A stretch of 64,000 bases of DNA from contig CAJSZQ010000003.1 in NCBI GenBank assembly GCA_910574185.1, positions 124,001 to 188,000 of the forward strand, given 5' to 3'. A model generated the notes under the pieces. The model saw nothing but the letters and a program-made list of their open reading frames with translations. It ran no database searches and was not told the origin of the DNA. This DNA comes from Lachnospiraceae bacterium (GTDB lineage Bacteria > Bacillota > Clostridia > Lachnospirales > Lachnospiraceae). Position numbers and translations under genes: made by a program. Shown piece after piece: positions 43,390 through 51,401 of this stretch; within the stretch, counting starts at the first letter, position 1, and each line of letters begins with the position of its first letter.

Positions 43390-44748
43390 TCAGTTGCCTT
43401 CAATGGACGGCGCTGGTCTGAATGCATTTGACGCCTTGTCTAAAATAACCTGTTCTTCTCTTCCTGTATCAAGCACTGTATTCTGTACCGCTTCTTTCTC
43501 CACCAGAACAGTAATAACTGCAAGTTCTTCTAATTCCCTGACTGTCAGCAGCGCGTCCACCTGTCTCGCAAAACAGGAATCCGTCTCTGCGTCCGGCTGG
43601 TCTGCCTCTCCGGCGCTGGCCACAATATGATTATTGGAAATGTAATTTCCTTTTCCTGACACAACATGTATCATGACTGGCTTCGTCCCCTCCGGCCGAA
43701 TATATTGCCGTTCAATGACTTCCGAAATATGATTGGCCATTACGCTGTTGTGGCTGCCATTGATATGCACAAGACCATACAAATCGTCCAGGCCATTGTC
43801 ATGCATTTGCATGGGAGGCCAGGGCTCATGATCTCGCAGCAGATGATTGGACGCAATCAGATTCTCAGAACAGTTTCCCTCAAATATTATCATTCCCGGA
43901 TAGAACGAATGCAGTCTGTTGCCCGTAATAGAAGAACGTGCCACATGGTCAAAGTATACGCTGCTTGCCCCTCTGGGGAATACGTTGTTTGCCGTAACCA
44001 GAAGACCCGCAAATTTCTGAGCGTAGATAGAATACCCTTTATATCCGGCGCCTATCAGGTTATTCGTTATCTTGGACGCCTGTCCCCATCCCCGAAGCTC
44101 AATGCAATTTCCGCATTCAGCAATAAAATTATCATGAATGCTCAGCGCGTCCGCGTGATACATGGTAATCCCATGCTCCAGGTATATCATTCCCATGCCG
44201 GTAATCCGAAAAGAATCGTTGGCGCTGGCCGCGTAAATTCCTGTCTTGCCATTCACGTAAGTATTCTCTGGATTCTCCTCCCCTGTACCGTCATCCACAA
44301 AATGCAGGCCGTCAATACAAAAACCCTCAAATTCTACCGAACTGATTCTTGGATTCCCATCACGATTAATATAAAAAGCAGCTCCCATGCCTTCTTCTGC
44401 GTCATGCTCCACTGGAATATCTACCAATATTCGACTTCCGCCCGGCCACACCTCATGCCAATCTGCCCATTCGCTCTCTGGCGCATTAAAACGAATACTG
44501 GAAGACGTAAAACCATGCCCGGAACCCATAATCTTCAGATAACTGATATCAATCACTACCTGCGTAACAAGATGATAATCTCCGGATGGAATATAGATAA
44601 CCGCCCCCGGCTTGCCCCCTTCATTCCTGTCTTTATCCCTCTGTTTGTTTTTGATATCTGCAAGAATACTATTTATCACTTCCCCGATATCCTCATAGGG
44701 ATTGCCAACCGGCCACTTTGTCACATCGTAATCATTATTTCCAACCAT
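43390..44748 (-). CDS. GH91 inulin fructotransferase / difructose-anhydride hydrolase family enzyme
   Basis: This 452-residue right-handed beta-helix is recognisable as glycoside hydrolase family 91 by GKPGAVIYIPSGDYHLVTQV, SYLKIMGSGHGFTSSSIRFN and WPGGSRILVDIP. The presumed catalytic pair is Asp206 and Glu217 (HDNFIAECGNCIEL), spaced 11 residues as in characterised members. Family enzymes convert inulin ends to difructose anhydride (DFA) I or III, or hydrolyse DFA III to inulobiose. Unlike secreted fructotransferases, this protein starts directly at MVGNNDYDV with no signal peptide. A cytoplasmic role on imported DFA is therefore more likely (inference). It is the last gene of the LacI-controlled operon, after GH32. 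Confidence 0.9.
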   Translation of the reverse strand: MVGNNDYDVTKWPVGNPYEDIGEVINSILADIKNKQRDKDRNEGGKPGAVIYIPSGDYHLVTQVVIDISYLKIMGSGHGFTSSSIRFNAPESEWADWHEVWPGGSRILVDIPVEHDAEEGMGAAFYINRDGNPRISSVEFEGFCIDGLHFVDDGTGEENPENTYVNGKTGIYAASANDSFRITGMGMIYLEHGITMYHADALSIHDNFIAECGNCIELRGWGQASKITNNLIGAGYKGYSIYAQKFAGLLVTANNVFPRGASSVYFDHVARSSITGNRLHSFYPGMIIFEGNCSENLIASNHLLRDHEPWPPMQMHDNGLDDLYGLVHINGSHNSVMANHISEVIERQYIRPEGTKPVMIHVVSGKGNYISNNHIVASAGEADQPDAETDSCFARQVDALLTVRELEELAVITVLVEKEAVQNTVLDTGREEQVILDKASNAFRPAPSIEGN

Positions 44749-44841
44749 GATTCTCCCTCCTCATAAGTTTCGCATCCTATTATAAATTCCTGCATTAATT
44801 TCCTGAAGCACAATTGCTTTGATACAAAAGCGCCCCGCTTA

Positions 44842-44905
44842 AGAGCATGTTTGACTATTCCTTTCTGACAGATGCGCGTCACAATTCATCCTTCAAACAC
44901 GCTCT
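44842..44905 (-). promoter_or_regulatory. intercistronic hairpin between GH32 and GH91
   Basis: AGAGCATGTTTGA (44842-44854) pairs with TCAAACACGCTCT (44893-44905) with one mismatch, the second arm overlapping the GH32 stop codon. There is no T-run, so it is more likely a processing or stability element than a terminator. Confidence 0.45.
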
Positions 44906-46388
44906 AGGAAAAGCACTCTTTAAGCCCCCATGCCTCGTATTCTCTGATAATCGCTTTGCCCCCATATGCGCGAATCTTCATCTGATTCTGCACATCCGCG
45001 GCAAATATATTATTTGAATGATTATTCTGATACCGGTCTGTAAATATCTCAAGGCTACTCTGGTCTGATAAAATATGTACGTCCAGTTCCTTTTTCCCTT
45101 TCAGATACATCACACTTCTTGAAACGCCTCTGCTCCATCCGTCCGACTCATTTCTGTCTACACAAAGCTCCGCTCTCTTAAAGTCAAACAGACATACCGT
45201 TTTCTTTCCCTCGCCGCATCGTAAAATAAGCTCCATCCTATCCGCATCGGTCTGTTCCAAATCAACTTTAAACTTCATTTCAAAACATACGCCGTCTCCG
45301 GCCGTCAGCTCTTTTTCTTCTTCCGTCACACAAAAATACGCTTCCTGCTTCGGATTCATCCGTATCGCGTTCAACTCGGCCACCGGAAGAAATTGTAAGC
45401 TTCCGTCTTCCGTCATACGCACTTCCCTTGGAATATTAAAGAAGCCGCACCAGCCTTCTCTGTAGGTCGGCCCCCAGTCCTTCCACAGCGGCATCCATTC
45501 CCATTCATTGGCCCATCCTACAATAATTCTTCTCCCATCCGGCGCCAGAAAGGATTGCGGCGCATAATAGTCGAATCCCCAGTCAATCTCTCCGCTTATA
45601 TGAGAATAGAATCTCCCTGTCTCATAATCAAAATCGCCAACCAGATACACCGAGGTATGTTCTCCTGAACCCATGGGTGAAAACATCAGCACATATTTAT
45701 CACCCAGCGGATAGAAGTCCGTACATTCCCACATATGCCCCCACTCTCCGCGGCTCTCAGCCATCACGTTGAAAAAGCTCCAGTGAAGCATATCCTCTGA
45801 TTGATAAAGCAGCGCCTGGGCTCTGCCGTCGCGGCTTCCGCCGCACACCATATAATACGTCCCCTCATGCTTCCATACCTTTGGGTCTCGAAACTGGTCT
45901 TTTGCCACTCCTTCAGGAGCCGTCAGCACAGGATTTCCCTCATATTTTTCAAAATGTACTCCGTCTTCACTGTATGCAATACACTGAGTCTGTTCATAAC
46001 CCTTTCCATTATGCGTTGTTCCAGTAAACATCAGAAATAATTTCCCTTCATGTTCAATGGCGCTTCCAGAAAAACATCCCCCCCGCATATGATCATCATA
46101 CCGCTCGCTGGGAGCCAGCGCAAGGGGAAGATACTCCCAGTGAACCATATCTTCACTCACCGCATGCCCCCAGTGCATATAATCCCAAAACCCATAATAG
46201 GGATTATACTGGAAGAAAAAATGGTATTTTCCCTTGTAATAAATCAGTCCGTTGGGGTCGTTCAGCCAGCCGGTCTGGGCCATAAAATGATAATGCTGAC
46301 GCATTCTCCCCTTTTTAACAATATCTTTCTTTTTTTCTATTTCCTTCTGAGCCTTTGCAATATTTTCCTGCATTAATTCCTTCGACAT
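44904..46388 (-). CDS. GH32 beta-fructofuranosidase (sucrose/inulobiose hydrolase)
   Basis: This 494-residue protein has an N-terminal five-bladed propeller with nucleophile Asp44 in WLNDPNG, stabiliser Arg167-Asp168-Pro169 in FRDPKVW and acid/base Glu221 in MWECTDFYP, then a C-terminal beta-sandwich (about 350-490). No signal peptide, so it is intracellular. It hydrolyses terminal beta-fructosides and fits downstream of GH91 by splitting inulobiose or fructo-oligosaccharides to fructose. It is separated from the permease gene by hairpin element C. Confidence 0.93.
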   Translation of the reverse strand: MSKELMQENIAKAQKEIEKKKDIVKKGRMRQHYHFMAQTGWLNDPNGLIYYKGKYHFFFQYNPYYGFWDYMHWGHAVSEDMVHWEYLPLALAPSERYDDHMRGGCFSGSAIEHEGKLFLMFTGTTHNGKGYEQTQCIAYSEDGVHFEKYEGNPVLTAPEGVAKDQFRDPKVWKHEGTYYMVCGGSRDGRAQALLYQSEDMLHWSFFNVMAESRGEWGHMWECTDFYPLGDKYVLMFSPMGSGEHTSVYLVGDFDYETGRFYSHISGEIDWGFDYYAPQSFLAPDGRRIIVGWANEWEWMPLWKDWGPTYREGWCGFFNIPREVRMTEDGSLQFLPVAELNAIRMNPKQEAYFCVTEEEKELTAGDGVCFEMKFKVDLEQTDADRMELILRCGEGKKTVCLFDFKRAELCVDRNESDGWSRGVSRSVMYLKGKKELDVHILSDQSSLEIFTDRYQNNHSNNIFAADVQNQMKIRAYGGKAIIREYEAWGLKECFS

Positions 46389-46425
46389 AAGGCTTCCCCT
46401 TTCCAGTAAACGGTAACCATTTATC

Positions 46426-46653
46426 GTTATCGTTCACAGGGTATCTGGCTTGCCCCAAACGCTTTGCTATTGGAAGCGGGGAGAGACAACATTCCAGTGA
46501 ACTCCCTGCCAACGCAGTCTAAGAAATTCAGGAACGCCTTCATTTCTAAGACTACATAAGCAGCGATTTCACTTCCATTAAAAACGTCTCTAAATTGCCC
46601 CGCTTCCTATAGCAAAGCGTTTGGGGCAAGCCAGATACCCTGTGAGCCATAAC
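46426..46653. repeat. giant hairpin element C (228 bp)
   Basis: Arms of about 55 bases: CAGGGTATCTGGCTTGCCCC plus AAACGCTTTGCTAT on the left is complementary to ATAGCAAAGCGTTTGG plus GGCAAGCCAGATACCCTG on the right with very few mismatches. The core (ACAACATTCCAGTGAACTCC onward) is homologous to the cores of A, B and D, with a compensated tip stem CAGTCTAAGAAAT/ATTTCTAAGACTA. It fills the gap between the second permease gene and GH32, beginning 3 bases after the permease stop. Confidence 0.92.
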
Positions 46654-46656
46654 ATT

Positions 46657-47487
46657 TTATCCCTTCACCGCTCCTGCTGTCATACCGCTTACTATATATT
46701 TCTGTGCAGCAAGAGAGATAATCATAACCGGGAAGCTGAATACAAACGCTCCGGCACACATAGGCCCTAAATCCAGATTATACGCAGATAAGAACCCTGC
46801 CAGACCCACAGTGAACGTCTTTGCCTTCGTACTTGTAAGAAGCAGTGCGACCAGGAAATCATTCCATGCAAGAAATAACGTGAATATGAATGCTGTTGCA
46901 AGTCCCGGCGTACAAATTGGCAGAATAACCTTCCGAAACGTCTGTAAACTGCTTGCACCGTCCACATACGCAGCTTCGTCAAGAGTGGTAGGTATCCCTT
47001 CATAGAAACTCAGCATAGTCCACATAACAAAAGGCATATTAATAGCTGCATATACTATGATTAACGCTATTTTCGTGTCATACAGTCCCAGATTACAGAT
47101 TAATTCATAAATAGGAACTACAATACTGGAAGTGGGTATCATTTTCAAACACAGCACCAGTACCACAAGGAACACCGACAATTTTGCTCCTGACCTCTGA
47201 ATCGCATAGGCCGCAAGAGAGCCTAAAATCAGAGCAATCACTGTACTGATAACTGCCGCCGATAAACTGTTTACAAAATACTGCGCCGCATCCATCCGCT
47301 CAAATAGTCCCTGGAAATTTTCTATGGAAAAAACCTTTGGGAAAAACTTCGGAGGCACAGCAATTACCTCGCTCCCCTTCTTAAAGGAGCAGCACACAAC
47401 ATAGATGTATGGAAAAAGCCAGAATACCGTAAGAATTACAGACAGCGCAATTCCTATATTCTTTCCTACGCTTATTTTTTTCTTCAT
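46657..47487 (-). CDS. carbohydrate ABC transporter permease (MalG type)
   Basis: This protein has about 276 residues from ATG 47487 (MKKKISVGKN), where AAGGAGG lies 6 bases upstream. Six membrane helices, EAA loop TTLDEAAYVDGASSLQTFRK, family end GMTAGAVKG. It is the second permease of the fructan/DFA uptake system and needs a shared ATPase encoded elsewhere. Confidence 0.92.
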   Translation of the reverse strand: MKKKISVGKNIGIALSVILTVFWLFPYIYVVCCSFKKGSEVIAVPPKFFPKVFSIENFQGLFERMDAAQYFVNSLSAAVISTVIALILGSLAAYAIQRSGAKLSVFLVVLVLCLKMIPTSSIVVPIYELICNLGLYDTKIALIIVYAAINMPFVMWTMLSFYEGIPTTLDEAAYVDGASSLQTFRKVILPICTPGLATAFIFTLFLAWNDFLVALLLTSTKAKTFTVGLAGFLSAYNLDLGPMCAGAFVFSFPVMIISLAAQKYIVSGMTAGAVKG

Positions 47488-47514
47488 CTTTATCCTCCTT
47501 ACCTTCATCGACGC

Positions 47515-48399
47515 TTAGTTCATCTTTTTCTTTGGATTCCACAAACTCTGCATAAAGATTAACGTGAAGATGACCAGCGCTGCAATAAAGATAACTGCCA
47601 TAGCGCTTGCATAGCCAACCTGATTGTATCTTGCCAGCGTCTTATAAATGATAATACTGATGGTTTCTGAGGAGCTGTTCGGTCCTCCCTCTGTCATAGC
47701 CCAAATGATATCGAAGGTTCTGGCCGCATCAATAATTCTGACGGAAAGCGCAGTCAAAAGCACCGGTTTAATATTCGGAAGCTTAATCAGCATAATCTGT
47801 TGAAACATACTGGCTCCGTCTATTTTGGCTGCTTCCAGCATACTGGAATCTAATCCTTGGAGACCGGCAAGCGTCATTAACATCATAAACGGCGTTGTCA
47901 GCCAAATATCGGCAATACAGCATGCTATCAGCGACCATTTCGTATCTGCGAGCCATAAAATATCACTGCTGTTTGCCAGAATCCCAACTCTTGTAAGCAG
48001 TTCATTCACAATACCAAAACTGGAGCTCATCATTAATTTCCAGGTAAGACCGGCAACCAACGGCGCTATCATGAGCGGCGCCATCATAAGGGAACGAATC
48101 GCTTTGCTTCCTCTGTAGTTCAGTTCAAAGAACAGCGCGAATAACACTCCTATAATCGTTTCCAATCCTACGGCAAGGATGATGTAGACCACTGTATTTT
48201 TTAACTGCTTCAAAAAACCGCCTGCTGTAAATGCGCGGATATAATTGTCCAGACCGATAAATGTTTTTTCCCCAGTTATCCCAATGTTGTAAAAACTGTC
48301 AATCACCATGGTAATAATGGGATAGATTAGGAAGGCGCCCATAAATATTGCGCCGGGCAGAAAGAATAACAATAGTGTTTTTCTTGAAATTAATCTCAT
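47515..48399 (-). CDS. carbohydrate ABC transporter permease (MalF type)
   Basis: This 294-residue CUT1 permease has six membrane helices, an EAA loop SSMLEAAKIDGASMFQQIML and the family start FLLPGAIFMGAFLIYPI-like segment. It works with the adjacent MalG-type permease and the binding protein at 48749, from which it is separated by hairpin element D. Confidence 0.92.
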   Translation of the reverse strand: MRLISRKTLLLFFLPGAIFMGAFLIYPIITMVIDSFYNIGITGEKTFIGLDNYIRAFTAGGFLKQLKNTVVYIILAVGLETIIGVLFALFFELNYRGSKAIRSLMMAPLMIAPLVAGLTWKLMMSSSFGIVNELLTRVGILANSSDILWLADTKWSLIACCIADIWLTTPFMMLMTLAGLQGLDSSMLEAAKIDGASMFQQIMLIKLPNIKPVLLTALSVRIIDAARTFDIIWAMTEGGPNSSSETISIIIYKTLARYNQVGYASAMAVIFIAALVIFTLIFMQSLWNPKKKMN

Positions 48400-48429
48400 T
48401 AGCTTTTCCTCTTTAATCTATATGGGCGA

Positions 48430-48663
48430 GGTATCTTTAGTTCTATCTGAAAAGCGCTCTCCGCGCAGAGATATTCTGATATACATAGCCGGGCAACACT
48501 CCGTTGAACTAACTGCTAACTCCGGCTAGAATGCGCAGGAATACCTACGCATCCAAGTCTCCATAAGCAGTGGATTTCACCTCCGCTAAAAACACCCTCT
48601 TATGCTATGCATATCAGAATATCTCTGCGCGGAGAGCGCTTTTCAGATAGAACCAAAGATACC
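48430..48663. repeat. giant hairpin element D (234 bp)
   Basis: Sixty-base arms (48430-48489 and 48604-48663) are complementary with only two mismatches. Both are A/C on the plus strand and so become U-G wobbles in RNA transcribed in the operon direction. The core GCCGGGCAACACTCC then GTTGAACTAACTGCTAAC matches element B almost base for base, although the arms share nothing with B. It lies between the binding-protein and first permease genes. Confidence 0.95.
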
Positions 48664-48748
48664 GCCAAGGTTATTGGCTTTCCTACACCATATTCTTGTT
48701 TGGCGGACTCCCGCCTAGAAACGCAGGAGCCCGGCCTAATATCTGCAA

Positions 48749-49993
48749 TTACTGTCCGATGGCTTCTATTTCGGATGCCGCCGATTCGAGAGTGGTTTCA
48801 ATGTCTGCTCCGCCGAGACAGGACTCCACAACACCTGTCAGTACTTCTTCAATCTGCGACCATGTAGTTACCATTGGTCTTGCCTGAGACTGTTCAGCTC
48901 CTAATGTATCAAGTACCGCTAATGTGTGCTCGTTGCCGGCTTCCTTACCGGCTTCCTCATATACGGAAGTTCTTCCGGCAATCTTCAATGTGAGATTCAT
49001 GTAGTCCCCGTTGTGCTCATACATATATTCCACATATTTCTTTGCCATCTCTTTATTTTCGGAATTTTTCATCACGCATTCATACCATGGACCTGTAGTA
49101 GCGCCGATTCCTGCGCTCCCGCTAATCATTGGCGCGCATCCCACCTTGTCTGCTCCCAGCGCTTCCACTGCGGCCGGATACTGGTGACTCCAGTTAAGCT
49201 GCATAGCGACCTTTTCATTGGTAAATAATTCCTGCGACTCGGTTGCTGCCGTAGCTAAGGAATCCGCCGGCGTATAATCTGCACTGGCATTTTCCACCAT
49301 GAAGTTCAGCGCGTCTATATATGCCTGTTCGGTAATATTTACCTTGCCGTCCTTATCAAATACAAGACCCTCAGCTCCTGCCTGGCAGGCAAAGTCAAGA
49401 AATGAGCAAACTGCATCGGAACCGCTTCCAAATACGGTTGTTCCATACATATCATCCGTTGCAAGTTCTTCTGCAAGAGCCTGGTATTCTTCCCATGTTT
49501 TCGGAACCTTGTCCTCTGCTATCAGGTCTTTTCTGTATATAAGGACTTTGGCGTTCACCCACATTGGATATCCCAGAAGGTTACCGTCTAACGTTCCACT
49601 TTCCTCCAGAGTCGGAAGAAAATCACTGGTGTCTGCATCATTTACCGGCTCAAGAGCATCCTTAAATGCGGCAAGCCACACAACGTCCAGACAACCTATG
49701 TCATGTGTCGCTTCCTTTGCTTTAATCTCTGTGGAAAGCTTATCGTACATTCCAGTATAAGCAACTGCGTCTACAATAACCTTACAGCCCGTTTCTTCCT
49801 CAAAAGCCGCCGCCGTCTCATTCGCAAGGGCTTCTGCCGGAGAACCGCTCTCTACCAGCACCGTAATACTATTCTCTGATTTTGTATCCTCCTTTGCAAC
49901 ATCTCCGCCGCTCTTTTCTGCTCCTCCACAGCCTGTTAACATTGTTCCAACCATTACTGCTGCAAGTAAGGTACTTAAAAATCTCTTTTTCAT
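48749..49993 (-). CDS. sugar ABC transporter solute-binding lipoprotein (fructan/DFA operon)
   Basis: This 414-residue family-1 binding protein has signal peptide and lipobox MLTGCGG (Cys22) and two-domain landmarks such as WNANVKVLIYRKDL-like (quoted from MWVNAKVLIYRKDLI) and MQLNWSHQYPAAVEALG. It is the first gene of the leftward operon after the two LacI-type operators; its leader is about 275 nt. Its ligand is inferred to be an inulin-type oligofructan or difructose anhydride from the GH91/GH32 partners. Confidence 0.92.
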   Translation of the reverse strand: MKKRFLSTLLAAVMVGTMLTGCGGAEKSGGDVAKEDTKSENSITVLVESGSPAEALANETAAAFEEETGCKVIVDAVAYTGMYDKLSTEIKAKEATHDIGCLDVVWLAAFKDALEPVNDADTSDFLPTLEESGTLDGNLLGYPMWVNAKVLIYRKDLIAEDKVPKTWEEYQALAEELATDDMYGTTVFGSGSDAVCSFLDFACQAGAEGLVFDKDGKVNITEQAYIDALNFMVENASADYTPADSLATAATESQELFTNEKVAMQLNWSHQYPAAVEALGADKVGCAPMISGSAGIGATTGPWYECVMKNSENKEMAKKYVEYMYEHNGDYMNLTLKIAGRTSVYEEAGKEAGNEHTLAVLDTLGAEQSQARPMVTTWSQIEEVLTGVVESCLGGADIETTLESAASEIEAIGQ

Positions 49994-50160
49994 TGTGTCT
50001 CCTCCTTTTTTCGATGTACTAGTTCCCTGCTTATTCCATAATTTCGGCCCGGTCTTTTCCCAATCTGCCTTCCACCGATGGTCGCTCTTCTCTTGCAGAC
50101 CAGTCTTCCTGACGAAAGCACTCCTATGGAATATCTGCTCCTTTTACACCTGTTATTCCG

Positions 50161-50178
50161 TATGGAACGCGTTCCATA
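50161..50178. promoter_or_regulatory. LacI-family operator O1
   Basis: TATGGAACGCGTTCCATA is a perfect 18-bp palindrome with the central CG of LacI/GalR-family sites. It lies between the lacI-type gene and the binding-protein gene, in the leader of the operon. Confidence 0.85.
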
Positions 50179-50215
50179 TCCACTAAAAATAAAATCTGCT
50201 ATGGTCTTCATTTGT

Positions 50216-50233
50216 TATGGAACGCGTTCCATA
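50216..50233. promoter_or_regulatory. LacI-family operator O2
   Basis: TATGGAACGCGTTCCATA again, identical to O1 over all 18 bases and 55 bp away centre to centre (about five helical turns), so the two can be bound cooperatively on one face. Confidence 0.85.
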
Positions 50234-50274
50234 TTATTGAAAATAAAATAGAGCAGTTTCTCTTTACGATTTCT

Positions 50275-50302
50275 ATTATATCGCCTTCGTCATATATGTC
50301 AA
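50275..50302 (-). promoter_or_regulatory. near-consensus sigma-A promoter of the fructan/DFA operon
   Basis: On the minus strand the -35 is TTGACA (50297-50302), spacer 16 bases, -10 TATAAT (50275-50280): a perfect consensus match in both boxes. Transcription would start near 50268 and pass through both operators, which lie about 35 and 90 bases downstream, suggesting roadblock or looping repression. Confidence 0.8.
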
Positions 50303-50374
50303 TATATTTTATCTATTTAAATTAATTCTATGCAACATGTACAAAATCAGACCTTTTATTTTGTACATGTTCCA

Positions 50375-51358
50375 CTAAACAATTGTTGTATTCCCTTTTC
50401 TAAGCTGCGCTTCCAGCATTACTTGCTTATTTTTGTAATCTTTCCCGCCAATCAAGTCACACAAGATACGTACAGACTCTTTCGCGAGACTCTCAATTGG
50501 CTGCACAACCGCCGTCATCTTCGGCTCTACCAGTTCTGTGATAAAGGTTCCGTCATAAGCGACAAATTTCACATCTCCCGGTACTTTTAAATGTCTGCGG
50601 ATTGCCTCATTCATACACTCAATTGCCAGCCAGTCTACCGCAAATACACCGTCGAAATCAAACCCCTTCGAGAACACGTCCCCGACAGCTTCCCGATAAT
50701 ATCCTGCGTCAAACCGGTTCCATTCCAGCTCATACGTATAGGTACAAATCCGATGTTCTTTCATGATACGCTCAAACTCATAGTGCCTCTCATGATAAGG
50801 AGACTCTACTGCAGTAGAGCCTCTGAAATGCAAAATCTTTTTGCAGCCCTCACGAATCAAAGCCTCTGCCGCCAGACGCCCGCCTTCTTTATGATTTACC
50901 GCTACTACCGGAATATGCTCCCCTAAATATCTGTCCAACGCAACAATCGGTTTGCGAATTTTCTTATACTCTTCCACATCCAGCGAGTGAACTCCTGTAA
51001 TTACACCGTCTACAATATGACGGTTCAGCATATCCAAATACTCCAATTCTGCATTGCTCTCCTTAACCGTACTGCAAAGCATCATCTTATACCCCGCCTC
51101 GTACAATTCATGCTCCACATAGTCTACAAATTCCACAAAAAACGGATTCGATACACTGGGAACAATCACAGCGATAATACCGGTACGCTTATGGTACAGA
51201 TTTCTGGCCAGCTCATTGGGCGTATAGTTTAACTCGCGCATTGCAACTTCAATCTTCTCTCTGGTTTCCCCCGCCACGTATCCGCTGTCGTTCAGCATTC
51301 TGGATACCGTACCTACGCCCACGCCGGCTCTTTTTGCAACATCCTTAATTCCCGCCAC
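50375..51358 (-). CDS. LacI-family transcriptional repressor
   Basis: This 327-residue protein has the helix-turn-helix and hinge MAGIKDVAKRAGVGVGTVSR ... LNYTPNELARNLYHKRT, then a periplasmic-binding-like sensor domain (IIAVIVPSVSNPFF start, VAVNHKEGGRLAAEALI). It is transcribed with the aldo-keto reductase (43-base gap) and sits directly upstream of the operators and promoter of the sugar operon, so it is their evident regulator. The effector is likely the imported fructan derivative. Confidence 0.93.
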   Translation of the reverse strand: MAGIKDVAKRAGVGVGTVSRMLNDSGYVAGETREKIEVAMRELNYTPNELARNLYHKRTGIIAVIVPSVSNPFFVEFVDYVEHELYEAGYKMMLCSTVKESNAELEYLDMLNRHIVDGVITGVHSLDVEEYKKIRKPIVALDRYLGEHIPVVAVNHKEGGRLAAEALIREGCKKILHFRGSTAVESPYHERHYEFERIMKEHRICTYTYELEWNRFDAGYYREAVGDVFSKGFDFDGVFAVDWLAIECMNEAIRRHLKVPGDVKFVAYDGTFITELVEPKMTAVVQPIESLAKESVRILCDLIGGKDYKNKQVMLEAQLRKGNTTIV

Positions 51359-51401
51359 TCTTTTCTTACCTCCTGGGAATTTCCCATCCTAAGAAAATCT
51401 T

